Part shown: positions 19,678 to 27,392 of the stretch, piece by piece | Position numbering within the stretch: position 1 is the first letter of the stretch | How the letters are laid out: the number at the start of each line of letters is the position of its first letter | From: Methylorubrum populi | GTDB lineage: Bacteria > Pseudomonadota > Alphaproteobacteria > Rhizobiales > Beijerinckiaceae | Assembly (NCBI GenBank): GCA_036946625.1 | Contig: JAQIIU010000003.1 | Location: 1,003,961-1,067,960 of the forward strand | Reading direction: 5' to 3' | DNA: 64,000 nucleotides | Notes under the pieces: model-generated | Databases searched by the model: none | Told to the model about the DNA's origin: nothing | Seen by the model: only the letters and a program-made list of their open reading frames with translations | Position numbers and translations under genes: made by a program

Positions 19678-19779
19678 AGAGGCATGTCGTCGCTTGGTGT
19701 CGAGCGGCTGGTGTGTGCCCTCACCGAGCTACACTCCACGAGGGTGGTCCGCGATCCCAGGCCTCGATGACGGGCAGAG
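19678..19779. repeat. direct repeat left of the IS701 element (102 bases)
   Basis: Identical to 21266-21364 except for three extra bases (GGT after CGAGGGT). It ends six bases before the left end of the insertion sequence, while the right copy begins three bases after the right end. Its nature is unknown; on the minus strand the run GTGTAGCTCGGTGAGGG faintly recalls the 5' half of a tRNA. Confidence 0.85.
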
Positions 19780-19830
19780 AGCTAGCATTACAGTTGCGTT
19801 TTTGGCGAGGTTCTGACTCCTTGCGGCACC

Positions 19831-21039
19831 ATGATTCGCGCATCATGGACGCCGGGGGCCTCGATTGAGGCGACGCTGGAGCTCTGGGCCTCTTCGCTGC
19901 GGGAGGTGAAGGGACGCATGCGCCCGCTGTTTTCTCAGGAGCGGGTGGCGGCCTCGGCGGGAGCATTCCTGGACGGACTGCTCGGCGCGGAGCGGCGCAA
20001 GACCAGTTGGATGCGGGCGGAAGCTGCGGGCGATCCCGGGCCCTGGCGTCAGCAGGCCGTGCTCGGTCGCGGACGCTGGGATGCCGACGCCCTGCGCGAC
20101 GTCGTGCGGGACTATGCCCTGGAAACCCTGGCCGACCCGGACGCGGTTCTGGTTCTCGACGAGACTGGCTTTCTCAAGCAGGGCAAAGCCTCGTGCGGTG
20201 TGCATCGCCAGTACACCGGCTCGGCCGGAAAGATCACGAACTGTCAGATCGGCGTGTTCGCGGCTTACGCCTCGCACCACGGTCACGCGTTCATCGATCG
20301 GGCCTTGTACCTGCCCAAGACCTGGACCTCGGATCCGGCCCGGCTGGCCGCCGCCCACGTGCCGGAGGGGACGAGCTTTTCGACCAAGCCGGGATTGGCT
20401 CTAACGATGATCGAGCGGGCGATGACCGCCGACGTGCCGTTCTCCTGGGTTGCGGCCGACACCGTCTATGGGGTCGGCGACATCGAGATGGCTCTACGGC
20501 GCGCGGGCAAGGGCTACGTGCTCGGGGTCAAGACCGATCACCTGTTCAATTCCTGGGTCGGCAAGCCGCTGGTGGCCGGCACCGCCGAGGCGATCGCGAA
20601 CGGCCTCGCTCCGACGGCCTGGACGCGCCTGTCGGCGGGCGAGGGCACGAAGGGCGCGCGGCTGTACGACTGGGCTTACTGCGAGTTGGCCGACCTCGAC
20701 GGTGCCGACTACGATCAGGCCGGCCTGTGGACGCGCGGCCTGCTGATCCGCCGTAGCCTGACTGACGGCGAGCGGGCGTACTTCACGACGTGGTGCCCGG
20801 CCGGCACGTCGGTCGCGACCCTGGCGACGGTCGAGGGCCAGCGTTGGACGATCGAGGACGCGTTCGAGACGGCCAAGACCGAACTTGGGCTCGCTCATAA
20901 TGAGACCCGTTCCTGGCACGGCTGGCACCGGCACGTCAGCTTGGTGATGATGGCCTTCGCCCTGCTGGCCGTAATCCGCCATCACGCCAACGCGCCGCCC
21001 CCAAAAAGACGGGCGCGGCCGAGACCGCCCGCGCGCTGA
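19831..21039 (+). CDS. IS701-family transposase (frame ends early at a slippery site)
   Basis: A 402-residue DDE transposase in the zero frame. The three acidic residues appear in VLVLDETGFLKQG, VAADTVYGVGD and WTIEDAFETAKTELGL, with the GVHRQYTGSAGKITNCQIGV strand typical of IS701. The zero frame ends in a Pro/Arg-rich tail that does not look native. The -1 frame continues from 21007 with IRWSVQEIRRIAVRLAQRR and AHVIAWSLWRRAHQA, the normal C terminus of these enzymes. Start at 19831 lies 45 bases inside the left end. Confidence 0.88.
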   Translation: MIRASWTPGASIEATLELWASSLREVKGRMRPLFSQERVAASAGAFLDGLLGAERRKTSWMRAEAAGDPGPWRQQAVLGRGRWDADALRDVVRDYALETLADPDAVLVLDETGFLKQGKASCGVHRQYTGSAGKITNCQIGVFAAYASHHGHAFIDRALYLPKTWTSDPARLAAAHVPEGTSFSTKPGLALTMIERAMTADVPFSWVAADTVYGVGDIEMALRRAGKGYVLGVKTDHLFNSWVGKPLVAGTAEAIANGLAPTAWTRLSAGEGTKGARLYDWAYCELADLDGADYDQAGLWTRGLLIRRSLTDGERAYFTTWCPAGTSVATLATVEGQRWTIEDAFETAKTELGLAHNETRSWHGWHRHVSLVMMAFALLAVIRHHANAPPPKRRARPRPPAR

Positions 21040-21260
21040 TCCGCTGGTCGGTCCAGGAGATCCGCCGCATCGCGGTGCGGCTGGCACAGCGGCGCATCCA
21101 GCCCGCTCACGTCATCGCATGGTCGCTCTGGCGACGGGCGCATCAGGCGACCGCCCGAAACGCCCATCTCAAACGCCGTGCGTCAGCCGACAGGGGACGT
21201 CAACGGCGTAAGCCCAGCACAATGAACAGCAAGCAAAAATGCTTTAAAACGCAACTGTAA
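21000..21260 (+). other. slippery heptamer and -1 frame C-terminal extension of the transposase
   Basis: C-CCA-AAA at 21000-21006 fits the X-XXY-YYZ pattern for -1 ribosomal slippage in the zero frame. Reading on in -1 gives AAG ACG GGC and a full family-like C terminus that stops at 21258-21260, inside the right inverted repeat. Either this is programmed slippage, or a base has been lost from a C5-A5 run. Confidence 0.65.
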
Positions 21261-21265
21261 TGCTA

Positions 21266-21364
21266 AGAGGCATGTCGTCGCTTGGTGTCGAGCGGCTGGT
21301 GTGTGCCCTCACCGAGCTACACTCCACGAGGGTCCGCGATCCCAGGCCTCGATGACGGGCAGAG
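21266..21364. repeat. direct repeat right of the IS701 element (99 bases)
   Basis: Second copy of the repeat at 19678-19779, lacking one GGT. Apart from that indel I find no mismatch over the full length, which suggests a recent duplication or gene conversion. Confidence 0.85.
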
Positions 21365-21367
21365 TGC

Positions 21368-21460
21368 ACCATCAAACCCTGGGATCAAACAGCTAATCTC
21401 AATCCCGACTACCTCGAAGCCCTCGTCCGACAGACACCCATCCAAGCGAAAGAAACCTGA
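21368..21460 (+). pseudogene. possible C-terminal remnant of a lost gene
   Basis: Immediately after the right direct repeat the plus strand reads TIKPWDQTANLNPDYLEALV and so on to a TGA at 21458. The stretch has lower GC than its surroundings and no start. It looks like the tail of a protein whose body was removed at the repeat. Family unknown; the call is tentative. Confidence 0.3.
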
Positions 21461-21564
21461 AGCGATTCCCCTGCGCTCCTGCACGATCCTCACCCTTCGT
21501 TAACCCTCGTATCGCCTGAATCGCACGCGAGACATCCCCTTCAACTCACACGGAGCGCCGACCC

Positions 21565-22761
21565 ATGCCGACGCCAGCCACCCGCGCCAGCCTGATCGGG
21601 CTTGCGCTGACCAGCGGCCTCCTCGCCGGCCCGGCACGTGCGGATTTCCAGTCCTGCCTCTCGGGCATCCAGGCGCAGGCCGCAGGGGCCGGCGTCTCGG
21701 CGCAGACCTTCCGGGCGGCCACGGCGAACATCGCCTACGACGACAAGGTGATCGAGCTGTCCCAGGCGCAGCCCGAGTTCAAGACGCCGATCTGGGACTA
21801 CATGTCGGCGCTGGTCGACGACGAGCGGGTCGAGGACGGACGCGCCGCCATGCGCCAGCACGCCCAGGCGCTCGCCAATGCGGAGGCGCGCTACGGAGTC
21901 GACCGCTACACCATCGCCGCGGTCTGGGGCGTCGAATCGAATTTCGGCAAGAATCTCGGCAAGATGCCGCTGGTGCAGTCCCTGGCGACGCTCGCCTGCT
22001 CCGGCCATCGCCGCCGCGACTTCTTCCGCACCGAGCTGATCGCCACCCTGAAGATCATCGAGCGGGGCGACATCGAGGCCTCGCGGCTGACCGGCTCCTG
22101 GGCCGGCGCCTTCGGCCAGACGCAGTTCATGCCGACCACCTATCAGCGGCTCGCCGTCGACGGCGACGGCGACGGGCGGCGCGACGTGGTCGATTCGGTG
22201 GCCGACGCGGTCGCCTCCACCGCCAACTTCCTGCGCGTCGCCAAGTGGTCGAACGCGCAAGGCTGGGGCTACGAGGTGCGGTTGCCGCGCGGCTTCACCG
22301 TCGCGGCCGCCGGCCGCAAGAACAAGAAGCCGATCGGCCACTGGGCTTCTCTCGGCGTCACCCGCGTCGACGGCAAGCCGCTGACGGGGGCGGGGCCCGC
22401 CGGCATCCTGGCGCCGGCCGGCATCGACGGCCCGGCCTTCCTCGTGACGAAGAACTTCGACGCGATCTACTCCTACAACGCCGCCGAGTCCTACGGCCTG
22501 GCCATCGCCGTGCTTTCGGACCGCCTGCGCGGACGCCCCGGCGTCCAGGCCGACTGGCCGACCGACGACCCGCCGCTCTCGCGGGCCGAACGCCGCGACC
22601 TCCAGAGCCGCCTGATCGCCCGCGGCTACGATGTCGGCGAGCCGGACGGCAAGGTCGGCTCCAAGACCCGCGAGGCGATCAAGGACGTCGAGCGCCAGCT
22701 CGGCATGCCGGCCACGGGCCGGCCGGGAGGCAAGGTGCTGGAGGCGCTGCGGCGGAGTTAG
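21565..22761 (+). CDS. lytic murein transglycosylase with peptidoglycan-binding domain
   Basis: A 398-residue periplasmic enzyme of the MltB/SltB3 type that cleaves glycan strands to 1,6-anhydromuramic ends. A signal peptide ends near ARADF (residue 26). The catalytic Glu is in VWGVESNFGKNLG (about residue 122), with GSWAGAFGQTQFMPTTY and DGDGRRD downstream. A C-terminal PG_binding_1 domain (from about 335: LSRAERRDLQSRLIARGYDVG, split) anchors it to the wall. Single gene, convergent with the HEPN gene. Confidence 0.94.
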   Translation: MPTPATRASLIGLALTSGLLAGPARADFQSCLSGIQAQAAGAGVSAQTFRAATANIAYDDKVIELSQAQPEFKTPIWDYMSALVDDERVEDGRAAMRQHAQALANAEARYGVDRYTIAAVWGVESNFGKNLGKMPLVQSLATLACSGHRRRDFFRTELIATLKIIERGDIEASRLTGSWAGAFGQTQFMPTTYQRLAVDGDGDGRRDVVDSVADAVASTANFLRVAKWSNAQGWGYEVRLPRGFTVAAAGRKNKKPIGHWASLGVTRVDGKPLTGAGPAGILAPAGIDGPAFLVTKNFDAIYSYNAAESYGLAIAVLSDRLRGRPGVQADWPTDDPPLSRAERRDLQSRLIARGYDVGEPDGKVGSKTREAIKDVERQLGMPATGRPGGKVLEALRRS

Positions 22762-22816
22762 CCAGCGACGCGGCGCGTGCCCGATCGTCCATCTCGCATG
22801 CGGGAGAGAGCAAGCG

Positions 22817-23209
22817 TCATTCTGAGAAGAACCGTCTTCGCATCGTCACCACGAATGCTTCGGCCTGGGTGAGAGCCCACTCGGCTTCCTCGACCGAAGG
22901 TGCGCCGGCCATGTAGTCTGCACGGATGCGAACATCCTGAAGGCGGTTGAAAGCGCGACCGAACGCGGCATCGACTTGGCCGGTCTGCACCAGCGCTTGG
23001 CCGAAGGCGGCGATCACCCCTGCATGCGTCTTGACGTTCATCCCCTCACGGAGATGACCGGTCACCATCAACGAGGCTCTCGCCGCGTCGAACATGGCGT
23101 AATAGGCCCGGCTGCAAGCGCCTTCGGTATCGCCGGCCCCAAGGAGGCGAGCCGCCTGCAACGCTCGCTCGGCCTTGCCGATGAAGGCGAGGGCGAGCGC
23201 GTTCGTCAC
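22817..23209 (-). CDS. HEPN-domain protein of an MNT-HEPN pair
   Basis: A 130-residue all-helical HEPN protein (COG1895 style): ACSRAYYAMFDAARASLM (about residues 31-48), KTHAGVIAAFGQALVQTG, and NRLQDVRIRADYM (about 88-100). It starts with a GTG at 23209 that overlaps the TGA of the nucleotidyltransferase gene, so the two are coupled. In well-studied pairs HEPN is an RNase toxin that its MNT partner silences by AMP transfer to a tyrosine. The canonical R-X4-H-X-Y nuclease motif is not visible here, so toxicity is uncertain. Confidence 0.88.
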   Translation of the reverse strand: MTNALALAFIGKAERALQAARLLGAGDTEGACSRAYYAMFDAARASLMVTGHLREGMNVKTHAGVIAAFGQALVQTGQVDAAFGRAFNRLQDVRIRADYMAGAPSVEEAEWALTQAEAFVVTMRRRFFSE

Positions 23210-23580
23210 AGGCGCACACCATCTCGCCGGATGCTCGCGATCAAAGTGGGGTTGGGAAACCGCTCGGGATCCCGCCACTCGCTCTCCCATAGCGGCACGG
23301 CCTGAACCAGCAGACCGGTCTCCATCAGGATGTCGAAGGCAATCTCGGCCATCTCACCCGAAACATGGCTGCGCTCGGCGTTGTCACCGTCCAACACGAC
23401 GGCCAGATCGGCATCGCTGTCAGCCTGATGCGTTCCCCGGGCTCGACTTCCGAACAGGAAGACCGCGCGAACAGGATAATTTTCACCGATCCGCTTGAGA
23501 AAAGCGCGCACGCCGCGCTCCGTCACGTCGTCCGGAAACGGCGATCGACGAGCTTCCGTATTCGGCTTCAGATCGGACAT
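23206..23580 (-). CDS. minimal nucleotidyltransferase (MNT) of an MNT-HEPN pair
   Basis: A 124-residue Pol-beta-type nucleotidyltransferase. The core motif is intact: G44-S45 of FLFGSRARG, then D56 and D58 of DSDADLAVVL, the metal-binding pair. An ATGTCC start at 23580 is chosen for length; the ribosome site is weak and the frame is open to 23613. The partner HEPN gene follows with a 4-base overlap. The likely role is to adenylylate and so neutralise the HEPN protein, as known for MntA-HepT pairs. Confidence 0.87.
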   Translation of the reverse strand: MSDLKPNTEARRSPFPDDVTERGVRAFLKRIGENYPVRAVFLFGSRARGTHQADSDADLAVVLDGDNAERSHVSGEMAEIAFDILMETGLLVQAVPLWESEWRDPERFPNPTLIASIRRDGVRL

Positions 23581-23647
23581 CGGCCTGTGATGCGTTCCGC
23601 ACCGGCTCCGCATACCGGTCCGTCATATATGTGCATGAAAACTTGAA

Positions 23648-23680
23648 ACAAAAAACCCGCCCCGAGGATCTCGGGACGGG
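23648..23680 (-). terminator. intrinsic terminator of rplS
   Basis: Eleven-base stem (23656-23666 with 23670-23680, one G-U pair) and a T run on the minus strand, 43 bases after the rplS stop. Confidence 0.85.
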
Positions 23681-23722
23681 CGCGTCGGCGAAAGCGGCCC
23701 GCAGAGCCGCTTCCGGAAAAGA

Positions 23723-24130
23723 TCACTCCGCGGCGGTGGCGGCGGCAGCCTTCTCGGCCTTGGCGGCCTTCTCGGTGCGGTCGGTGCGCTCGACGATACG
23801 GGCCGACTTACCGCGACGGTCGCGCAGGTAGTACAGCTTGGCGCGGCGGACCTTGCCGCGGCGGGCCACCTTGATCGAATCGATCATCGGCGAGTGCACG
23901 GGGAAGACGCGCTCGACGCCCTCGCCGTAGGAGATCTTGCGGACGGTGAAGCTCTCGTTGAGGCCGCCGCCGCTCCGGGCGATGCAGACGCCCTCGTAGG
24001 CCTGGACGCGGGTGCGCTCGCCTTCCTTGACGCGGACGTTGACGATGACCGTGTCGCCCGGCTCGAAGTCGGGAATGGTCTTGGCGAGGCGGGCGATCTC
24101 TTCCCGCTCGAGCTGCTCGATGATGTTCAT
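23723..24130 (-). CDS. rplS: 50S ribosomal protein L19
   Basis: A 135-residue L19 with the standard [11 protein letters not shown] start and [25 protein letters not shown] core, [18 protein letters not shown] and the [19 protein letters not shown] end. A Lys/Ala/Glu tail ([16 protein letters not shown]) is a lineage extension. The leader at 24151-24174 can fold into a CGCCCG/CGGGCG hairpin, possibly for autogenous control. The usual upstream trmD is not present; a broken ppk2 gene lies there instead. Confidence 0.98.
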   Translation of the reverse strand: MNIIEQLEREEIARLAKTIPDFEPGDTVIVNVRVKEGERTRVQAYEGVCIARSGGGLNESFTVRKISYGEGVERVFPVHSPMIDSIKVARRGKVRRAKLYYLRDRRGKSARIVERTDRTEKAAKAEKAAAATAAE

Positions 24131-24267
24131 TGGAAACGCTCCGGCCGTTGCGCCCGTCCGGCAAGGACCGGGCGTCAGGATTTCGGCATCCTGTTGTGAG
24201 TTGGCCGGGCCTGTACAGGATGCGCGCGGCTTTGTCGATGGGCTCGCTCAGTCGCGGGACGGAACGG

Positions 24268-24990
24268 TCATCGCCTGCGGGATCGGCGCCCGGAGTCGTC
24301 GGCGCGACGCACGCGGTCCGGCAGCACGACGGGCGGATGCTCGACGGGACCGTAGGGGATCTGTTCGAGCAGGTGGCTGATGCCGTTGATACCGTTTCCG
24401 CTTGATCGCTTCGGGTTTGGCCCCCCCTCCGTCATCGCGAGCGGCCGCGAAGCGATCCAGGGCGCGACAGGTCCGGAAAGGGCGCGCCCTGGTTTGCCAC
24501 GGCTTCGCCTCGCAAGGACGCAGGACAGGCCGAACTCATCAACCGGATATCGTATGAGCCAGGCGCGGCGCTCGTTGTCCGCCTCGACCACCCACCAGGG
24601 CGCCTCGGGGATGTGGGTGCGGGCCAGCATGTCCCCCTTGGCGCGGGTGTAGTCCTCCCAGCGGCGGCGCGATTCGACGTCCATCGGCGAGAGCTTCCAC
24701 TGCCTGAGCGGATCGGCGATGCGCATCCGGAAGCGCAGGGCCTGCTCGGCGTCGGTGATCGGGAACCAGGACTTCACCAGCCGGATGCCGGAGCGCACCA
24801 GCATGCGCTCGAACTCGGGCACCGAGCGGAAGAACTCCTCGACCTCGGCCTCGGTGCGGAAGCCCATGACGCGCTCGACGCCCGCGCGGTTGCAGCAGGA
24901 GCGGTCGAACAGCAGGATCCCGCCCGCCGCCGGCAGGTGGGCGACGCAGCGCCGGAAGGACCATTGCGTGCGTGCGCTTCGTTCGGGGCA
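24268..24990 (-). pseudogene. broken polyphosphate kinase 2 (PPK2) gene
   Basis: The middle and C-terminal parts of a PPK2 are clear: VAHLPAAGGILLFDRS, NRAGVERVMGF, VPEFERMLVRSGIRLVKSWF, WKLSPMDVESRRRWEDYTRA, APWWVVEADNERRA and, after a gap, ISHLLEQIPYGPVEHPPVVL. The first 90 or so residues, including the Walker A of PPK2, are missing: homology stops near 24990 next to the palindromic repeat at 25003-25042. A second repeat (24431-24520) is inserted between NERRA and the C-terminal piece, leaving foreign codons. The DRSWYNRAG motif has decayed to DRSCCNRAG. The gene cannot make an active enzyme. Confidence 0.82.
24431..24520. repeat. dispersed inverted-repeat element B, copy 1 (inside ppk2)
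   Basis: Two facing arms, one starting GTCATCGCGAGC and running to GATCCAGGGCGCG, the other CGCGCCCTGG to CTTCGCCTCGCAAGGACG. Related copies lie at 44035-44126 and 56359-56428. The unit resembles the cat-tgcgag...gcaatcca class of intergenic palindromes seen throughout alphaproteobacterial genomes. Confidence 0.75.
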
Positions 24991-25002
24991 GGCAGCGCCG
25001 CC

Positions 25003-25042
25003 GGGCAACCGGCGATGAGTCGGGATCATCGCCGGTTGGCAT
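25003..25042. repeat. 40-base dispersed palindromic repeat, copy A2
   Basis: Reverse complement of copy A1 at 14873-14912 with a single mismatch. It marks the point where PPK2 homology ends, so it sits at a deletion or insertion breakpoint. Confidence 0.82.
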
Positions 25043-25124
25043 GACCCGGCATCGCGCAGACAGGTCCGCGCTCTGCCGCGGCCCCGCATCTTTGCACGTT
25101 TGCACGCGCCCCGTTCGAAGCGCT

Positions 25125-26519
25125 TCAGTTCCGCACGGAACCGGTCGTCGTCACGGCGGCCTGCGGCTTCACGGCAGCGGAGGACGTCGTCTCCTTCGCC
25201 GGTTTCGGTTTGGAAGCCCCGGCGCCCTTCTCGTCCTTGCCCGGCTTCTTGACCGGCTCCTTGCCCAGAACCTTGCCGAAGACGCTCGGGTCACCGTCCG
25301 CATCCGCCACGGCGATGCGGTGCGGCCTGTCGGCCTTGCCGGCATCGGCCTTTGCGGCCTCTTGCACGGCCACCACCGTGGCGGGTTTGGCGTGCTCCTT
25401 GCGGGCGGCCGCGGCCTTGGTCGGACCGGGGGCGTCGGCCGACGCCGCCGCGACCAGGACGGGCTTGCCCTTGGCGTCGATCTCGAACTCGTTCGGCCCC
25501 AGCGCGAGGCTCTCCGGCCGACTGATCTCGCCGAGAGTGTGCCGGCCGTAATCCTTGGCGGTGTAGGCCAGTTCCTTGTCCTTGTCGTCCTTGTCCCTGT
25601 CGTTCTCGATCAGGCTCGCGAACGTCGGGCCTTCCGGCTTCTGCGGGCGAAAGACCGGATTCTGGCCGCCGTCCTCGTAGACCACGCGGGTGGCGGGCGT
25701 GCCCTTGGCGATCAGCTCGGCGATCTCGTGGTTGTCGCGCTCGCGCCTCTCGGCGACCAGCGGATCGGCCCGCGGCGTGCAGTTGCCCGCGGCCACGTCG
25801 GCTCCGCCGAACACGTACTTGGTGCCGCAGGCCGCGACCCGCGGCTCCTCCTTCAGGGCCTCGAAGTAATCCGAGCCCTCCTTGAGGTTCTTCCAGAACG
25901 GCGCGTTGGGATCGTTGCGGAACTTGGCGATGTTGGCCGCCGTCATCCGGAACGGGTAGGACTGGAACTGGAAGGCGCGCTGGCCGCCGTTGAAGGCCTC
26001 GCGGGCGATCGCGTAGATTTCCGACATCGAGGCGTCGGTCATGGCGAAGCAGCCTGCCGACGAGCAGGTGCCGTGCACCATGATGTAGTTGCCGGTGCCG
26101 CCCTTGGCGCGATCCACCGCGTTCGGGTAGCCGACGTCGAAGGACAGATAGTAGCTGGAGTTCGGGTTCATCTGACCCGGCGTGATCGCGTAGAAACCCT
26201 CCGGCGCCTGCCGGTCGCCCTGCTTCGTCTTGGGGCCGAGCTGGCCCGACCAGCGGCAGATCGGGAAGGTCTTCAGGAGCGCGTACTGGCCGTTGCCCCC
26301 GCGCTTCCACACCTCCATCTCCGCTTCCTTCTTGTAGGCGCGGATCAGGATCGGATCGGATTGCTGCATCCCCCTGGTCTGCATCAGCGCGACCGTCTGG
26401 GGCGGGATCGGGGTCAGGCTGCGGCTCGAGACGCCGCCGAGCATGGCGCTGTCCTGGCAGGCACCGAGAGTCGTCGCCAGGGTCACGAGAGCAGCAGCCG
26501 CGAACGGACGCACAGCCAT
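25125..26519 (-). CDS. L,D-transpeptidase lipoprotein (YafK/DpaA-like)
   Basis: A 464-residue protein with a lipobox (TTLGAC, Cys21) that should place it in the outer or inner membrane leaflet facing the periplasm. The YkuD-type catalytic part is MVHGTCSSAGCFAMTD (His about residue 146, Cys about 154) preceded by GPKTKQGDRQAPEGFY. This is the YafK (COG3034) subtype, which includes DpaA that cuts Braun-lipoprotein links. The last 150 residues are a Lys/Ala/Asp-rich disordered tail. The ATG at 26519 is chosen for the signal peptide; AAGGA lies 11 bases upstream. Confidence 0.9.
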   Translation of the reverse strand: MAVRPFAAAALVTLATTLGACQDSAMLGGVSSRSLTPIPPQTVALMQTRGMQQSDPILIRAYKKEAEMEVWKRGGNGQYALLKTFPICRWSGQLGPKTKQGDRQAPEGFYAITPGQMNPNSSYYLSFDVGYPNAVDRAKGGTGNYIMVHGTCSSAGCFAMTDASMSEIYAIAREAFNGGQRAFQFQSYPFRMTAANIAKFRNDPNAPFWKNLKEGSDYFEALKEEPRVAACGTKYVFGGADVAAGNCTPRADPLVAERRERDNHEIAELIAKGTPATRVVYEDGGQNPVFRPQKPEGPTFASLIENDRDKDDKDKELAYTAKDYGRHTLGEISRPESLALGPNEFEIDAKGKPVLVAAASADAPGPTKAAAARKEHAKPATVVAVQEAAKADAGKADRPHRIAVADADGDPSVFGKVLGKEPVKKPGKDEKGAGASKPKPAKETTSSAAVKPQAAVTTTGSVRN

Positions 26520-26666
26520 GGGGAACCCGTCCTTACGTGTCCTCGCCCGCGGGGCACCTCCGGCCACCTTGCGGGCGTCACTCCCCGAACCCAATAGCCT
26601 CGCTAAGCTTACCCGGAGCTTACCGCAATGCGGTTCTCCACTTTGTCGACGGCCGTTGCGAATCGG

Positions 26667-27392
26667 TCACGGTTCCGCGGGAAATCGCGCCCGCTCGCGC
26701 ACCACGTCCTTCACGAAGGCGTCATCGGCCGGATCGGAAAAGCGCAGGCCGGCCGAGGCGGAGCGGGTCTCGACCCGGAGCCAGTCGAGATGCCGCTCCT
26801 GCGCCAGGACGTCGACCGCCTGCCGCCCGGCTCGATGCAGGTGAAGGATCGTGAGGTGGTTGGCCGCCCCCCGTGCCTCCGCCCGGGCGGCGAGCAGGTC
26901 GCGGATGCTCCGCATCACGTCCGGATCGGTCGGCAGGGCGGTCATCAGGTAGAAGCGGTTGCGGGCGCCGGACCGGTCCAGGGCCGCGCGCAGGCGCCGG
27001 ACACCGGCCTGCAGGAACCGGTAATCCTCGTCGCTGCCGGCCGGGTCGTGGTGATTGAACACGAAGGGGATCGCGTGCCGGTCGCGGTAGAGGCGGTGGC
27101 GGCAGCGGGTCTCGTCCGGAGCCTGCCGTTCGTGCAGCGGCGTGCTTTGATAGTGGCGTCGGTCGAGAAGCTCGGAAAAATCGTCGGCGAGGCAGTCGCG
27201 GACCATGCCCGGCGAGGAGAAGATCCAGTCGAAGGGTGCCGACCACGTACGCAGGCCGAGGCTCTTGAGGATCTGCGCCGTGTGGCAGTGGCTGCCCAGC
27301 GAGATGTGGTTGACGGCACCGGGCTCGCGGGTGTCGCGCCGGCCGAGCCGGCGCAGACCGTGCAGCAGGCCCGTGCCGAAGGGACGGCTCAC
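26667..27392 (-). CDS. DUF1796 putative papain-like cysteine peptidase
   Basis: A 241-residue protein starting at a GTG that overlaps the accA stop (GTGA). The SLGSHCHTAQILKSLGLR motif (Cys36), SAPFDWIFSSPGMV, PFVFNHHD and FYLMTALP segments are those of DUF1796, a papain-fold family of unknown substrate. Cys36 and a histidine of FNHHD could be catalytic. No signal peptide. Coupling to accA is positional only; the family has no known part in fatty-acid synthesis. Confidence 0.85.
   Translation of the reverse strand: MSRPFGTGLLHGLRRLGRRDTREPGAVNHISLGSHCHTAQILKSLGLRTWSAPFDWIFSSPGMVRDCLADDFSELLDRRHYQSTPLHERQAPDETRCRHRLYRDRHAIPFVFNHHDPAGSDEDYRFLQAGVRRLRAALDRSGARNRFYLMTALPTDPDVMRSIRDLLAARAEARGAANHLTILHLHRAGRQAVDVLAQERHLDWLRVETRSASAGLRFSDPADDAFVKDVVRERARFPAEP

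Larger units (their letters stand above)
19786..21262 (+). mobile_element. IS701-family insertion sequence
   Basis: Terminal inverted repeats begin CATTACAGTTGCGTTTT on the left and end CGCAACTGTAATG on the right, enclosing one transposase gene. Flanking tetranucleotides are CTAG on the left and CTAA on the right. Both fit the YTAR target taste of this family, but they differ from each other, so no clean target duplication is present. The whole element lies between two copies of a 99-102 base direct repeat. Confidence 0.85.

Noticed and set aside
19678..19779. tRNA or tRNA fragment in the direct repeat
   Set aside because: Only a short D-arm-like stretch on the minus strand; no anticodon or T arm can be folded.
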